From NCBI RefSeq assembly GCF_039543825.1, contig NZ_BAABKM010000004.1, forward strand, positions 310,001-374,000: a stretch of 64,000 nt of DNA, read 5' to 3'. Under the pieces are notes generated by a model that saw nothing but the letters and a program-made list of their open reading frames with translations, had not been told where the DNA came from and made no database searches. Position 1 is the first letter of the stretch. Each line of letters begins with the position of its first letter. Shown piece after piece: positions 56,749 through 64,000 of this stretch. The stretch comes from Nocardioides conyzicola (GTDB lineage: Bacteria > Actinomycetota > Actinomycetes > Propionibacteriales > Nocardioidaceae). Position numbers and translations under genes: made by a program.

Positions 56749-57951
56749 TCAGGGTCGCGCCGGCCGGTAGTGCCTGACGTCGACCTGGGTGAGCTTCCGG
56801 GCCGGCTTGCGATCACCGGCGAGGACGTCGTCGTAGCGCCGGTCACCCTGGAGGTAGCGGGCGAAGAACGCGTTGATGTAGATCGACGCGACGCGCTGCT
56901 CCGCGCGGTAGCCAAGAGTCTTCTGGAGCTCGGAGTCGTCGAAACCGTCGTAGCAGCGCCCGGGGCGGCCGACCGGGTGCGCGGCGTCGTCCTCGCCGCC
57001 CGGCAGCCCGCTGTGCGCCGACCACCGCGAGTTGAGGTTGTTGTGGTTGGCGCCGTGCACGGTGATCGCGATGTTCACCGGGTCGCCGCCGCGCTGCGCG
57101 AGCTGGTTGTAGGAGTCGTCGCCGGTGGCGTCGCAGCCGCCGATCCACGTCATCACCGGGATGCGGGACACCTTGACCCGGCGGGCGCGCTTGTCCATGA
57201 ACGGCGGTCCGGCAGCTGCCAGGCCGAAGACCGCGGTGAACCGGACGCCGTCCGGGACCAGGTCGCGGTGCTTGTCCGCCGCCGCCCACATCACGCCGCG
57301 GCCGCCGCGGGAGTGACCCAGGAGTCCGACGTCCTGCAGGTCGATCGCGCGCCGGAAGCCGGGGGCGGCCGGGCGGCCGGTGCGCGCGTCCGTGAACGCG
57401 CCGGCCAACGGGCCGGTGCCGCGCTCGACGAGCGCGCGCCACATCCGCAGGTGCTGGTAGACCAGCGCGGCACGGGCCCGGTCGGCGATCTCACCCAGCT
57501 CCCCGGCGTTGACGCCGTTGGCGCTGATCGAGACCACGACCATGCCGCGGGCCGCCAGCGTCCGTCCGAGGTAGTCGTAGCCGCGCTCGCTGTGGATGCC
57601 CTCCAGCCGACCCCGGCAGGGCCAGTCGCCGGTCGTCCTGCCGGTGGCGTCGTCGGCGCAGCTCCAGAAGAGGCCGTGCGCCATCACCACCATGGGCAGC
57701 CGCCGCCCGGCGCTGTGCGCGGGGGCGTAGACGCGGCCGATCAGCTCGAGGGGGGCCAGGCTCTTCGTCGGCATCCCGTGCTTGTCGAACCCGTGGAACT
57801 TGGCGACGTGGTAGGCGCTGTCCCCGAGGTCGTAGTCGAAGACGCGGACCTGCTGTCCGCGGGACCGGTCCGGCGCCGCGGCACCGGTCGGCGGTGGAGC
57901 GGCGGCCAGGAGTCCGAGGATGAGCGCGACGGCGAGCAGCATTCTTCTCAT
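56749..57951 (-). CDS. Secreted alpha/beta hydrolase
   Basis: A 400-residue exported hydrolase. MRRMLLAVALILGLLAAAPP is the signal peptide. LPMVVMAHGLFWSCADDATG gives the oxyanion region, with a probable disulfide to WPCRGRLEGIHSERGYDYLG. The nucleophile is Ser in DVGLLGHSRGGRGVMWAAAD. The His is probably in ITVHGANHNNLNSRWSAHSG and an acid in IPVMTWIGGCDATGDDSYNQ. It looks like a large extracellular esterase or cutinase-like enzyme of unknown substrate. The gene stands alone between aroH and the two-component system, with small gaps. Confidence 0.8.
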   Translation of the reverse strand: MRRMLLAVALILGLLAAAPPPTGAAAPDRSRGQQVRVFDYDLGDSAYHVAKFHGFDKHGMPTKSLAPLELIGRVYAPAHSAGRRLPMVVMAHGLFWSCADDATGRTTGDWPCRGRLEGIHSERGYDYLGRTLAARGMVVVSISANGVNAGELGEIADRARAALVYQHLRMWRALVERGTGPLAGAFTDARTGRPAAPGFRRAIDLQDVGLLGHSRGGRGVMWAAADKHRDLVPDGVRFTAVFGLAAAGPPFMDKRARRVKVSRIPVMTWIGGCDATGDDSYNQLAQRGGDPVNIAITVHGANHNNLNSRWSAHSGLPGGEDDAAHPVGRPGRCYDGFDDSELQKTLGYRAEQRVASIYINAFFARYLQGDRRYDDVLAGDRKPARKLTQVDVRHYRPARP

Positions 57952-58016
57952 GCGCCGATCCTGGTCGGGGATTGTCAGGAACTCGTCAGCGCGACGTCAG
58001 GTTCCGGGCAGGGCTG

Positions 58017-59705
58017 TCACGGGAGGGCTATCCGCGCCGTCGTCCCGGCACCGACCTCGCTGTCGAGGGTGATGAGCCCGCCGTGCGCCTCGACGATCTG
58101 GCGCACGATCGCCAGCCCCAGACCACTGCCACCCGTCGTCCGGCTGCGCGCGGCGTCGGCTCTCCGGAACCGGTCGAACACGTGGGGCAGCTCCTCGGCC
58201 GGGATGCCCGCGCCCGTGTCGGCGACCTCGATGACGCCGGTCCGTCCCCGCAGGGTGACCACGCCGCCGGGTGGGGTGTGCCGGACCGCGTTCGCCACCA
58301 GGTTGCCCACCGCCTGCCGCATCCGCACGGGGTCGGCGCGCACGGTCGCGTCCGGCTCCGCCTCCACGCGTACGGCGACGCTCGCCGACCCGGCCGCGCC
58401 CCGGAAGCCGTCCGCCACCTGCTCGAGGAACGCGACGAGGCCGATGTCGACCGGCTCGAGGCGCAGCTCCCCCGCGTCGCCGAGGCTGAGGTCGTGCAGG
58501 TCGTCGACCAGCCGCTGCAGGTGCAGCGTCTCCTCGTGCAGGCTCGCCACCAGCCGCTCGTCGGGCTCGGCCAGGCCGTCCTGCACCGCCTCGAGCCAGC
58601 CGCGGACGTTGGCCAGCGGGGTGCGCAGCTCGTGCGAGACGTCGCTGACCATCCGGCGGCGGGCCTCCTCGAGCTGTTGCCGGCGGTCGGCCATCTGGTT
58701 GAACGCGCGGGCGACCTCACCGATCTCGTCGCTGCGCCGGTGCGGCACCCGTGCGTCCAGGTCGCCGTCGCCGGCCCGGTGGGCGGCCACCGCCATCCGA
58801 CGCAGCGGTCGGACCAGGCTGCCGCCGAACACCAGGCAGAGGGCCAGCACCACCAGCACCACCCCGCCGGCCAGCACCACGATGCGCTGCTGGCTGTCGC
58901 GGGAGAAGTCCCAGAAGACCTCGGCCGACCCGGCCTCCCCACTGACGAACAGCAGCGCGGGCGCCGCCACGCGTCCGTCGTACCAGCTGCGGCGCGCCTG
59001 CTCGGCGCAGGCGGCCACCGCGCCGTGGCGGCGCGCCTGGGTGACGATCACGCCGAAGGTGTCGGTCACGCCACTCGACGGCCGCAGCCCCGCGCGCCCG
59101 AGGCACCGGTCGACCTGGTCGACGAGCGCGAGCCACTTCCGGGACCGGTCCGTGGCCGCGATGCCCGCCGTCTGCGCGTCCGTCGGCCCGGGCGCGTGGG
59201 GCACGACCCGGTCGTCCATCGGCGCCGAGGGGTCGACCACCCAGCGACGACAGCTCCCGGCGCCGCAGGCCACCGGACCGGTCTCGGCCGGCGCCGGTTC
59301 GATCACGGCGTCGGCACCGGCCAGCAGGACCGGATCCACGGCCAGGGGGTCGAGGGTCGCCCGCGCCTGCGCGGGCGAGCGCCGGTCCTGCTCTCCCGCG
59401 GAGTCGACGAGCACGCGTCCCGACCCGTCGGTGACCGTCACCTGCCGGTCCGCCTCGCGAGCCAGCGTGCGGACCAGGCTGCGCGCACCCGACCAGTCGC
59501 GATGGGTGGCGGCGTAGCCGACCAGCTCGTCGTAGATCCGTGCCTCGGCGTGGAGCGAGCTCTGCTGGGCGTCGCGCACGGCGACGGTCGTGGCCCGCAC
59601 GGTCGCCCAGGTGGCCGCGGCGACGGCGACCAGCGCGATCAGTCCGCCGACCGCGACGATCCGGACGAGCAGGCTGCGGCGCCACGGCACCCGCGAGACG
59701 GCCAC
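58017..59705 (-). CDS. Two-component sensor histidine kinase
   Basis: A 562-residue membrane kinase. TM1 is LLVRIVAVGGLIALVAVAAA near residue 20 and TM2 about 285 (IVVLAGGVVLVVLALCLVFG). The large outside domain between them has several Cys (ACGAGSCRRWV; RCLGRAGL; ACAEQA), so disulfides are likely. HAMP follows, then HisKA (MVSDVSHELRTPLANVRGWL, phospho-His) and HATPase motifs NLVANAVRHTPPGG (N box), VADTGAGIPAEELPHVFDRF (G1/F) and GGSGLGLAIVRQIVEAHGGL (G2). The GTG start lies 3 nt from the response regulator stop. The signal is unknown; the pair resembles envelope-stress systems. Confidence 0.93.
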   Translation of the reverse strand: MAVSRVPWRRSLLVRIVAVGGLIALVAVAAATWATVRATTVAVRDAQQSSLHAEARIYDELVGYAATHRDWSGARSLVRTLAREADRQVTVTDGSGRVLVDSAGEQDRRSPAQARATLDPLAVDPVLLAGADAVIEPAPAETGPVACGAGSCRRWVVDPSAPMDDRVVPHAPGPTDAQTAGIAATDRSRKWLALVDQVDRCLGRAGLRPSSGVTDTFGVIVTQARRHGAVAACAEQARRSWYDGRVAAPALLFVSGEAGSAEVFWDFSRDSQQRIVVLAGGVVLVVLALCLVFGGSLVRPLRRMAVAAHRAGDGDLDARVPHRRSDEIGEVARAFNQMADRRQQLEEARRRMVSDVSHELRTPLANVRGWLEAVQDGLAEPDERLVASLHEETLHLQRLVDDLHDLSLGDAGELRLEPVDIGLVAFLEQVADGFRGAAGSASVAVRVEAEPDATVRADPVRMRQAVGNLVANAVRHTPPGGVVTLRGRTGVIEVADTGAGIPAEELPHVFDRFRRADAARSRTTGGSGLGLAIVRQIVEAHGGLITLDSEVGAGTTARIALP

Positions 59706-59708
59706 CGG

Positions 59709-60401
59709 TCAGCTCGGCGTGCTGAAGGCGTAGCCGACGCCGTACACGGTCCGGATGAGTCCGGGCTCCAGCTTCTTGCGGAGGTTCGCGACGTGGACGT
59801 CGACGGTGCGCCGGGTGACGTGGTCCGCGCCGCCGTGCGGCCGGTGCAGCTCGGCCAGCAGCTGGTCGCGACTGAAGACGCGGCCGGGCTCGACGGCCAT
59901 CACCTCGAGCAGCGTGAACTCCCCCGGCGTGCACTCCACCAGCCCACCGCGGAAGGACACCTGATGGGTGGCCGGCGCGATGGTCAGGGTCCCGGCGGTG
60001 ACCTCCGCTCGCGCCGCCCCCTGGGAGACGAGCCGGTGCCGACGCAGCAGCGAGCGCGTCCGGGCCATCAGCTCGCGTGGGCTGTAGGGCTTGGTCAGGT
60101 AGTCGTCGGCGCCGAGGTCGAGGCCGTCGAGCAGGTCGTCCTCGCTCGCCCGGGCGGTCAGCATCAGGATGGGCAGCGCCTCGGTCTCGGGCGCTCCGCG
60201 CAGGACGCGGCACACGTCGTGACCGTCCAGCCGCGGCATCATCACGTCGAGCACGAGCAGGTCGGGCAGGCGCCGGCCGACCTCGTCCAGGGCGGCCCGG
60301 CCGTCGGGCACCACGGTGACCTCGTGGCCCGCGGCGACGGCGTACCGGCGGATCAGCTCTGCCTGCTTGGGGTCGTCCTCGGCCACCACGATCCGCGCCA
60401 C
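59709..60401 (-). CDS. OmpR-family response regulator
   Basis: A 230-residue DNA-binding regulator, partner of the kinase. The receiver has the acidic pair in RIVVAEDDPKQAELIRRYAV, the phosphorylated Asp in PDLLVLDVMMPRLDGHDVCR, Thr in ILMLTARASEDDLLDGLDLG and the Lys in YLTKPYSPRELMARTRSLLR. The winged helix is GGLVECTPGEFTLLEVMAVE, SRDQLLAELHRPHGGADHVT, RRTVDVHVANLRKKLEPGLI and RTVYGVGYAF. GTG start at 60401. The kinase gene begins 3 nt after its stop, so they are co-translated. Confidence 0.94.
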   Translation of the reverse strand: MARIVVAEDDPKQAELIRRYAVAAGHEVTVVPDGRAALDEVGRRLPDLLVLDVMMPRLDGHDVCRVLRGAPETEALPILMLTARASEDDLLDGLDLGADDYLTKPYSPRELMARTRSLLRRHRLVSQGAARAEVTAGTLTIAPATHQVSFRGGLVECTPGEFTLLEVMAVEPGRVFSRDQLLAELHRPHGGADHVTRRTVDVHVANLRKKLEPGLIRTVYGVGYAFSTPS

Positions 60402-60435
60402 GCGGCGACCCTACGCGGCCCGTGTCAGGGAATTG

Positions 60436-60828
60436 TCAGGATGGCTGGTAGCTCCCGAACGACCAGTGGTTGCCCTCGGGATCCTCCACGCTCCCGCCGC
60501 GCCCGCCGTAGTCCTGGTCGACCATCTCCCGGACGACCGTCGCGCCGGCGGCGACGGCCCGGTCGAAGACGGCGTCCGGGTCGTCCATCACGAGGTACGC
60601 CGCGGAGCCGCCGATGTTCTTGACGACGCCGTCGGGCCGCTCGCTGCCGAACATCACTCCCCCGCCGCCCGGCCACAGCCACTCGGCGTGCACGACCACG
60701 CTCGGGTCGCGCTCGTCGCGGTACGTCGCGTGCTCGGTGAAGCCGATCGCGCTCAACCACGCGATCATCGCGTCGGCGTCGCGGAAGCTCAGGGTCTGCC
60801 AGTGCTTGACGTTCGCTGCTTCGCTCAT
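60436..60828 (-). CDS. VOC-family protein
   Basis: A 130-residue VOC-fold protein. First module: QTLSFRDADAMIAWLSAIGF, TEHATYRDE and VVHAEWLWPGGGGVMFGSER. Second module: AYLVMDDPDAVFDRAVAAGA, VREMVDQDYGGRGGSVEDPE, GNHWSFGSYQ. The ending D-P-E-G-N-x-W-S-F-G with the earlier H suits a metal-binding or ligand-binding VOC of the glyoxalase/PhnB type. It ends 4 nt from the upstream AraC gene stop region and shares its strand, so the two probably form an operon. Confidence 0.85.
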   Translation of the reverse strand: MSEAANVKHWQTLSFRDADAMIAWLSAIGFTEHATYRDERDPSVVVHAEWLWPGGGGVMFGSERPDGVVKNIGGSAAYLVMDDPDAVFDRAVAAGATVVREMVDQDYGGRGGSVEDPEGNHWSFGSYQPS

Positions 60829-60832
60829 GGCC

Positions 60833-61627
60833 TCACCCTGACGCCTCGGGGCCGTCCAGGTCTTGAAGGAAGGGGAACTCCTCGCGCAGCCACGTCGTCG
60901 GCGGGCACCCCGCGAGCGCCACCCACTCCCGGGTCAGGTGCGACTGGTCGGCGTACCCGCACCGGAAGGCCGCCTCGGCCAGCGGCATCCGTCCCAGCAC
61001 GGCCCGCGAGCGCTCGAACCGGCCCAGCCGGCGTACCTCCTGCGGCGTCAGCCCGCACTCGTGGCGCACCAGCGTGGCCAGGTGGCGTCGCGAGTAGCCG
61101 ACGTCGTCGGCGACGTCCTGGACAGCGTCGCCCCGCGTCAGCCGGGCCAGCGCCTGTCCGACCTCGGCCCGCGGGCCCGCGACCCCGTGGCGCGCCAGCT
61201 CGGCCGACAGCGCCCGCTCGACCACCCGCACCCGCTGGGCGGCGGAGCACTCGGCGAGCCGCTCGGGGAGGTCGCGCAGTGACGGCGCGACGTCGGCGAG
61301 CTCGAGCATCTCGCCCGCCAGCTCGGCGGCCGGCATGCCGAAGAGCGCCCGGGCGCCCGCGGTCGTGAGCGCCAGCTGGACCCCGACCTGGGTGCCGTCA
61401 TGATGGATCTCGGCCGGGTGCGCGTGCAGCCCCGACAGCGTCGACCACCGTGCGGCCCTGCTGCCCGGCACGCCCCGCCACCCGACGTCGAGCGGCTGCC
61501 CCACCGGCAGCACGAAGGTGAGCGTCGTCGACGGCAGGCCCCGGTGCACCCCGGGCGCGCCCAGGTCGACGTCGTACGCCGTCAGCGAGGCGACGTACGG
61601 CGCGAGCGCGGGCGCCACCGGTGCCAT
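60833..61627 (-). CDS. AraC-family transcriptional regulator
   Basis: A 264-residue regulator. The N-terminal half (LTFVLPVGQPLDVGWR, LHAHPAEIHHDGTQVGVQLA, LTTAGARALFGMPAAELAGE) is the cupin-like ligand region seen in AraC proteins of the DUF6597 kind. The C terminus has two helix-turn-helices: DAVQDVADDVGYSRRHLATL, VRHECGLTPQEVRRLGRFER and MPLAEAAFRCGYADQSHLTR, EWVALAGCPPTTWLRE. The ATG at 61627 is preferred to an upstream start at 61693 that would overlap the promoter of the divergent STAS gene. It lies 4 nt upstream of the VOC gene, its probable target. Confidence 0.88.
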   Translation of the reverse strand: MAPVAPALAPYVASLTAYDVDLGAPGVHRGLPSTTLTFVLPVGQPLDVGWRGVPGSRAARWSTLSGLHAHPAEIHHDGTQVGVQLALTTAGARALFGMPAAELAGEMLELADVAPSLRDLPERLAECSAAQRVRVVERALSAELARHGVAGPRAEVGQALARLTRGDAVQDVADDVGYSRRHLATLVRHECGLTPQEVRRLGRFERSRAVLGRMPLAEAAFRCGYADQSHLTREWVALAGCPPTTWLREEFPFLQDLDGPEASG

Positions 61628-61698
61628 GTGACCAACCGTACGGTGAGAGCCTCCCCAAGGGTGAGCCGCAACGGCGCCACTGCGTGTAAACAACGACC

Positions 61699-62046
61699 GT
61701 GACCACGATCGACGACCAGCCGCTGCTGGGCATCACGGACGAGCTCGTCGGCGAGACGCGCGTCGTGCGCTGCGCCGGCGAGATCGACATCTCCACCGTC
61801 CCCCGCCTGCGCGACCGGGTCGCCACGCTCCAGATCGACGGGCCGCCCCACCTCGTGGTCGACCTGACCGCCGTCACCTTCATCGACTCGCTCGGCCTCG
61901 GCGCCCTGATCGGGATCCACAAGCGGGCGCGGGTGCTGCGGGGCTCGCTCGTGATCGTGCCCGGCGACGCGGCCCGGCGGCTCTTCACCGCGACCGCCCT
62001 CGACCGGGTCTTCGACCTCCGCGCGACGCTGGACGACGCGCTCTAG
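61699..62046 (+). CDS. STAS-domain anti-sigma factor antagonist
   Basis: A 115-residue SpoIIAA/RsbV-like protein. RVVRCAGEIDISTVPRLRDR and HLVVDLTAVTFIDSLGLGAL, IGIHKRAR contain the DSLGLG loop with the phosphorylatable Ser. Such proteins, when unphosphorylated, bind an RsbW-type kinase and free a SigB/SigF-like sigma factor. No kinase is in the neighbourhood; the sigma factor at 24375-25079 is of the SigB/SigF kind and could be a remote client, but this is speculation. GTG start. It is divergent from the AraC gene and convergent with rluB, whose stop is the next base. Confidence 0.88.
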   Translation: MTTIDDQPLLGITDELVGETRVVRCAGEIDISTVPRLRDRVATLQIDGPPHLVVDLTAVTFIDSLGLGALIGIHKRARVLRGSLVIVPGDAARRLFTATALDRVFDLRATLDDAL

Positions 62047-62811
62047 CTAGAGCTGCGTGTTGTCGAGCAGCTCGCCGAGCTCGTCCAGGGTGAGGTCCCG
62101 CATCTCCCCCGACAGCAGGCCCCTGAGCACGACCGGCCCGATCTGGGTGCGGGTGAGGCGGCGTACCGGGTAGCCGATGTGCTCCATCAGCCGCCGCACG
62201 ATCCGGTTGCGCCCCTCGTGGATGACGAGCTCGACGATCGACTTCGACTTGCCGGCCTCGATGATCCGGGCGTTGCTGACCGTCACCGGTCCGTCGTCGA
62301 GCGTCACGCCCTCGACCAGCTGCTTGAGCGTACGGCGGTAGATCTCGCCCTCGACCTCGGCGACGTAGGTCTTGTCCACCTCGTACGACGGGTGCGCCAG
62401 CCGCTGCGCGAAGTCGCCGTCGTTGGTGAGGATGATCAGGCCCGCGGTGTCCGTGTCGAGCCGGCCCACGTGGAAGAGCCGCTCGGGCCGGTCGGCGACC
62501 AGGTCCTGCAACGTACGCCGCCCCTCGGGGTCCGACATCGTGGACACCACGCCGCGCGGCTTGTTGACGGCCAGGTAGACCTTCTCCGAGACCGGGGGCA
62601 GCCGCTTGCCGTTGACCCGGATGACCGCCGTCCGCGGGTCCACCTTGGTGCCGAGCCGGGTGACGACCTCGCCGTCGACCTCGACCAGCCCCTCCAGCAT
62701 CAGCTCCTCGCACTTGCGGCGCGAGGCGACGTTGGACATGGCGAGCAGCTTCTGGAGCCGGATCAGCCCGTCGTCGTCGATCTCGAGGCCGGAGCTGTGG
62801 ATGTCGTTCAT
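62047..62811 (-). CDS. rluB: 23S rRNA pseudouridine synthase, RluB type
   Basis: A 254-residue RsuA/RluB-family enzyme that converts a uridine of 23S rRNA to pseudouridine. The S4 RNA-binding domain is LIRLQKLLAMSNVASRRKCE, ELMLEGLVEVDGEVVTRLGT. The catalytic Asp is in ERLFHVGRLDTDTAGLIILT (GRLD). Further motifs are YLAVNKPRGVVSTMSDPEGR, SYEVDKTYVAEVEG, ELVIHEGRNRIVRRLMEHIG and VRRLTRTQIGPV. In actinobacteria this gene follows scpB, as here (7 nt gap), in a conserved scpA-scpB-rluB operon. The E. coli target would be U2605; the site here is assumed. Confidence 0.92.
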   Translation of the reverse strand: MNDIHSSGLEIDDDGLIRLQKLLAMSNVASRRKCEELMLEGLVEVDGEVVTRLGTKVDPRTAVIRVNGKRLPPVSEKVYLAVNKPRGVVSTMSDPEGRRTLQDLVADRPERLFHVGRLDTDTAGLIILTNDGDFAQRLAHPSYEVDKTYVAEVEGEIYRRTLKQLVEGVTLDDGPVTVSNARIIEAGKSKSIVELVIHEGRNRIVRRLMEHIGYPVRRLTRTQIGPVVLRGLLSGEMRDLTLDELGELLDNTQL

Positions 62812-62818
62812 GGCAGGC

Positions 62819-63535
62819 TCATGTCGGTTCGGTGCCGCCGTCGGGTTCGGTGCCGTCGCCGCTGTGCGGCGACGGGTGCGGGTGGTCGGGCTCGGGGGTG
62901 GACTCGCTGGCCGTCGGGGCCGGGGCGACCATCTCCGCCAGCTCGTCCTCGAGGTCCGCCATGTCGGGCAGGTACGGCGCGAGCTCGGGCAGGTCGTCGA
63001 GCGACTGGATGCCGATCCGCTCCAGGAAGTAGGTGGTGGTCCGGTAGAGGTGCGCCTGGGTCTCGTGGTCCTGCCCCGCCTCCTCGACCAGGCCGCGGGT
63101 GAGCAGCGTGCGCATCACGCCGTCGACGCTGACCCCACGGATCGCCGAGACCCGCGCGCGGGAGACCGGCTGCTTGTAGGCCACCACCGCCAGCGTCTCG
63201 AGCGCCGCCTGGGTGAGCCGCGCCTGCTGGCCGTCGAGGACGTAGCCCTCCACGACCGCGGCGTACTCCTCGCGCGTGTAGTAGCGCCAGCCGCCGCCGA
63301 CGTCGCGCAGGTCGAAGCCGCGCCCCTGCTCGTCGTACTCCTGGGCGAGGGCCCGGAGCGCCGCGGTGACCTCGTCGGTCGGGTAGCCCACCGCGGTGGC
63401 GAGCGCCATCGTCTCCATCGGCTCGTCCGCCAGCATCAGCAGCGCCTCGAGGGCGGGCCGCAGCGCGGTCAGGGGTACGGCGAGCCGTTCCTCGGTCTGC
63501 TCGTCCGTGGCCGTCTCGACCTCGGTCTCACTCAT
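62819..63535 (-). CDS. scpB: Segregation and condensation protein B
   Basis: A 238-residue winged-helix subunit of the SMC-ScpA-ScpB condensin. The two winged helices are PLTALRPALEALLMLADEPM, ETMALATAVGYPTDEVTAAL and LTQAALETLAVVAYKQPVSR, ARVSAIRGVSVDGVMRTLLT, RGLVEEAGQ. YRTTTYFLERIGIQSLDDLP, ELAPYLPDM is the region that contacts ScpA. The Ser/Pro/Thr-rich tail of 45 residues is disordered. I prefer the ATG at 63535 (GGAG at proper spacing) to that at 63544. It overlaps the scpA stop region by 8 nt. Confidence 0.93.
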   Translation of the reverse strand: MSETEVETATDEQTEERLAVPLTALRPALEALLMLADEPMETMALATAVGYPTDEVTAALRALAQEYDEQGRGFDLRDVGGGWRYYTREEYAAVVEGYVLDGQQARLTQAALETLAVVAYKQPVSRARVSAIRGVSVDGVMRTLLTRGLVEEAGQDHETQAHLYRTTTYFLERIGIQSLDDLPELAPYLPDMADLEDELAEMVAPAPTASESTPEPDHPHPSPHSGDGTEPDGGTEPT

Positions 63536-64000
63536 CGCCGTCATCTCCCTGCGGTGCTTCCTGGGCTTCTTCGGTGTTCTCGGTCTGCGGGGCGGCCGCC
63601 TCGGGTGGCGCCCCGTCGAACTCGTCGGTGATCAGCTCGTCGACGTCCGCGTCGTCGTCCCCGGTCCACCGTACGGTGAGCTCGCCGAGTGGCGTGAGCT
63701 GCTCGAACGCGACCGCGCCCTCACGGAAGAGCTCGAGCAGCGAGAGGAACCGCGCCACGGTGGTGAGGCGGTCCGGCGAGTCGCCGCAGAGGGCCCGGAA
63801 CGTCATGGCGCCGTTGCGTCGCAGCCGGTCGACCACCAGGCCGGCCTGCTCGCGCACGCTGACCTTGGCGGCGTGGATGTGGTGCAGGGACAGCTCGAGG
63901 ACGGGCTTGGGCTCCAGCGCCTTGGCGGCGAGCTGCGCAAACTGCTCCAGGCCGATGCCGATCAGCACCTCCGGCAGCAGCCCGGCGTACCGCTCCTCCA
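63528..64000 (-). CDS. scpA: Segregation and condensation protein A (partial, C-terminal part)
   Basis: The last 157 residues or so of ScpA, the kleisin that bridges the SMC heads; the 5' part lies beyond the window. Visible is PVLELSLHHIHAAKVSVREQ, AGLVVDRLRRNGAMTFRALC and RLTTVARFLSLLELFREGAV, AFEQLTPLGELTVRW, the C-terminal winged helix that contacts the SMC head. A very acidic tail with repeated Glu and Asp follows, ending GDDGDE. It overlaps scpB by a few bases. Order scpA-scpB-rluB is the standard actinobacterial arrangement. Confidence 0.93.
   Translation of the reverse strand, partial: EERYAGLLPEVLIGIGLEQFAQLAAKALEPKPVLELSLHHIHAAKVSVREQAGLVVDRLRRNGAMTFRALCGDSPDRLTTVARFLSLLELFREGAVAFEQLTPLGELTVRWTGDDDADVDELITDEFDGAPPEAAAPQTENTEEAQEAPQGDDGDE

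Noticed and set aside
58014..58041. TGTCACG-N16-CGTCG on the plus strand, similar to the ECF-type motif
   Set aside because: It lies at the 3' end of the histidine kinase gene and faces no gene on its strand; probably chance.

Overview
The window is GC-rich actinobacterial chromosome. The right end carries scpA, scpB, an RluB-type pseudouridine synthase, AroH-type chorismate mutase, cmk, a PlsC acyltransferase and der, all on the minus strand. This neighbourhood, the many GTG starts and the ATGA/GTGA overlaps suggest a Nocardioides-like member of the Propionibacteriales. That is inference from gene content only.

Left flank (1-15.86 kb). A MpaB-like oxygenase, a secreted propeller-like protein, an XRE regulator divergent from an SDR, a VOC protein and a TetR regulator come first. 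A tight envelope cluster follows (YtxH-like, holin-like, DUF3618, YihY/BrkB, DUF4235). Next are a histidine phosphatase with an ADP-dependent NAD(P)HX dehydratase, an epimerase, a phosphoesterase, and a four-gene glycosyltransferase operon in which every junction is a 4-nt overlap.

Putative island (15.87-51.57 kb). An intact tRNA-Pro(GGG) lies at 51536-51609 (minus). A 35-bp exact copy of its 3' end lies at 15874-15908. This is the usual footprint of an element integrated into a tRNA 3' end, and it delimits about 35.7 kb. I recognise no integrase, relaxase or phage structural gene, only an excisionase-like remnant near 49.45 kb. The left arm carries a Pycsar-type anti-phage operon with an unusual cyclase / PycTM-like effector / second cyclase order, then two adjacent HEPN-like genes, one frameshifted. 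The right arm carries another HEPN-like gene and a potassium channel.

The middle (21.4-49.3 kb) is a stress and redox block: aldehyde dehydrogenase, an alternative sigma factor, an ECF41-like sigma factor, three large LAL-type LuxR regulators, alpha/beta hydrolases, a SdhA-like flavoprotein, a cytochrome b paralogue without the high-potential haem ligands, NDH-2, LtrA, two NAD(P)-binding proteins, a redoxin and a ferritin-like protein. Nine sites in this block share YGTCACR-N16-GGTCR, each about 34-51 nt upstream of a start codon. They resemble ECF41/SigJ promoters and would tie most of the block into one sigma regulon, probably that of the ECF factor at 29.1-29.8 kb.

Right flank (51.6-64 kb). 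DinB-like protein, secreted proteins, der/plsC/cmk, aroH, a two-component system, VOC and AraC proteins, a STAS protein, rluB, scpB and partial scpA. Three apparent single-base frameshifts, all inside the island, could be decay or sequencing errors.
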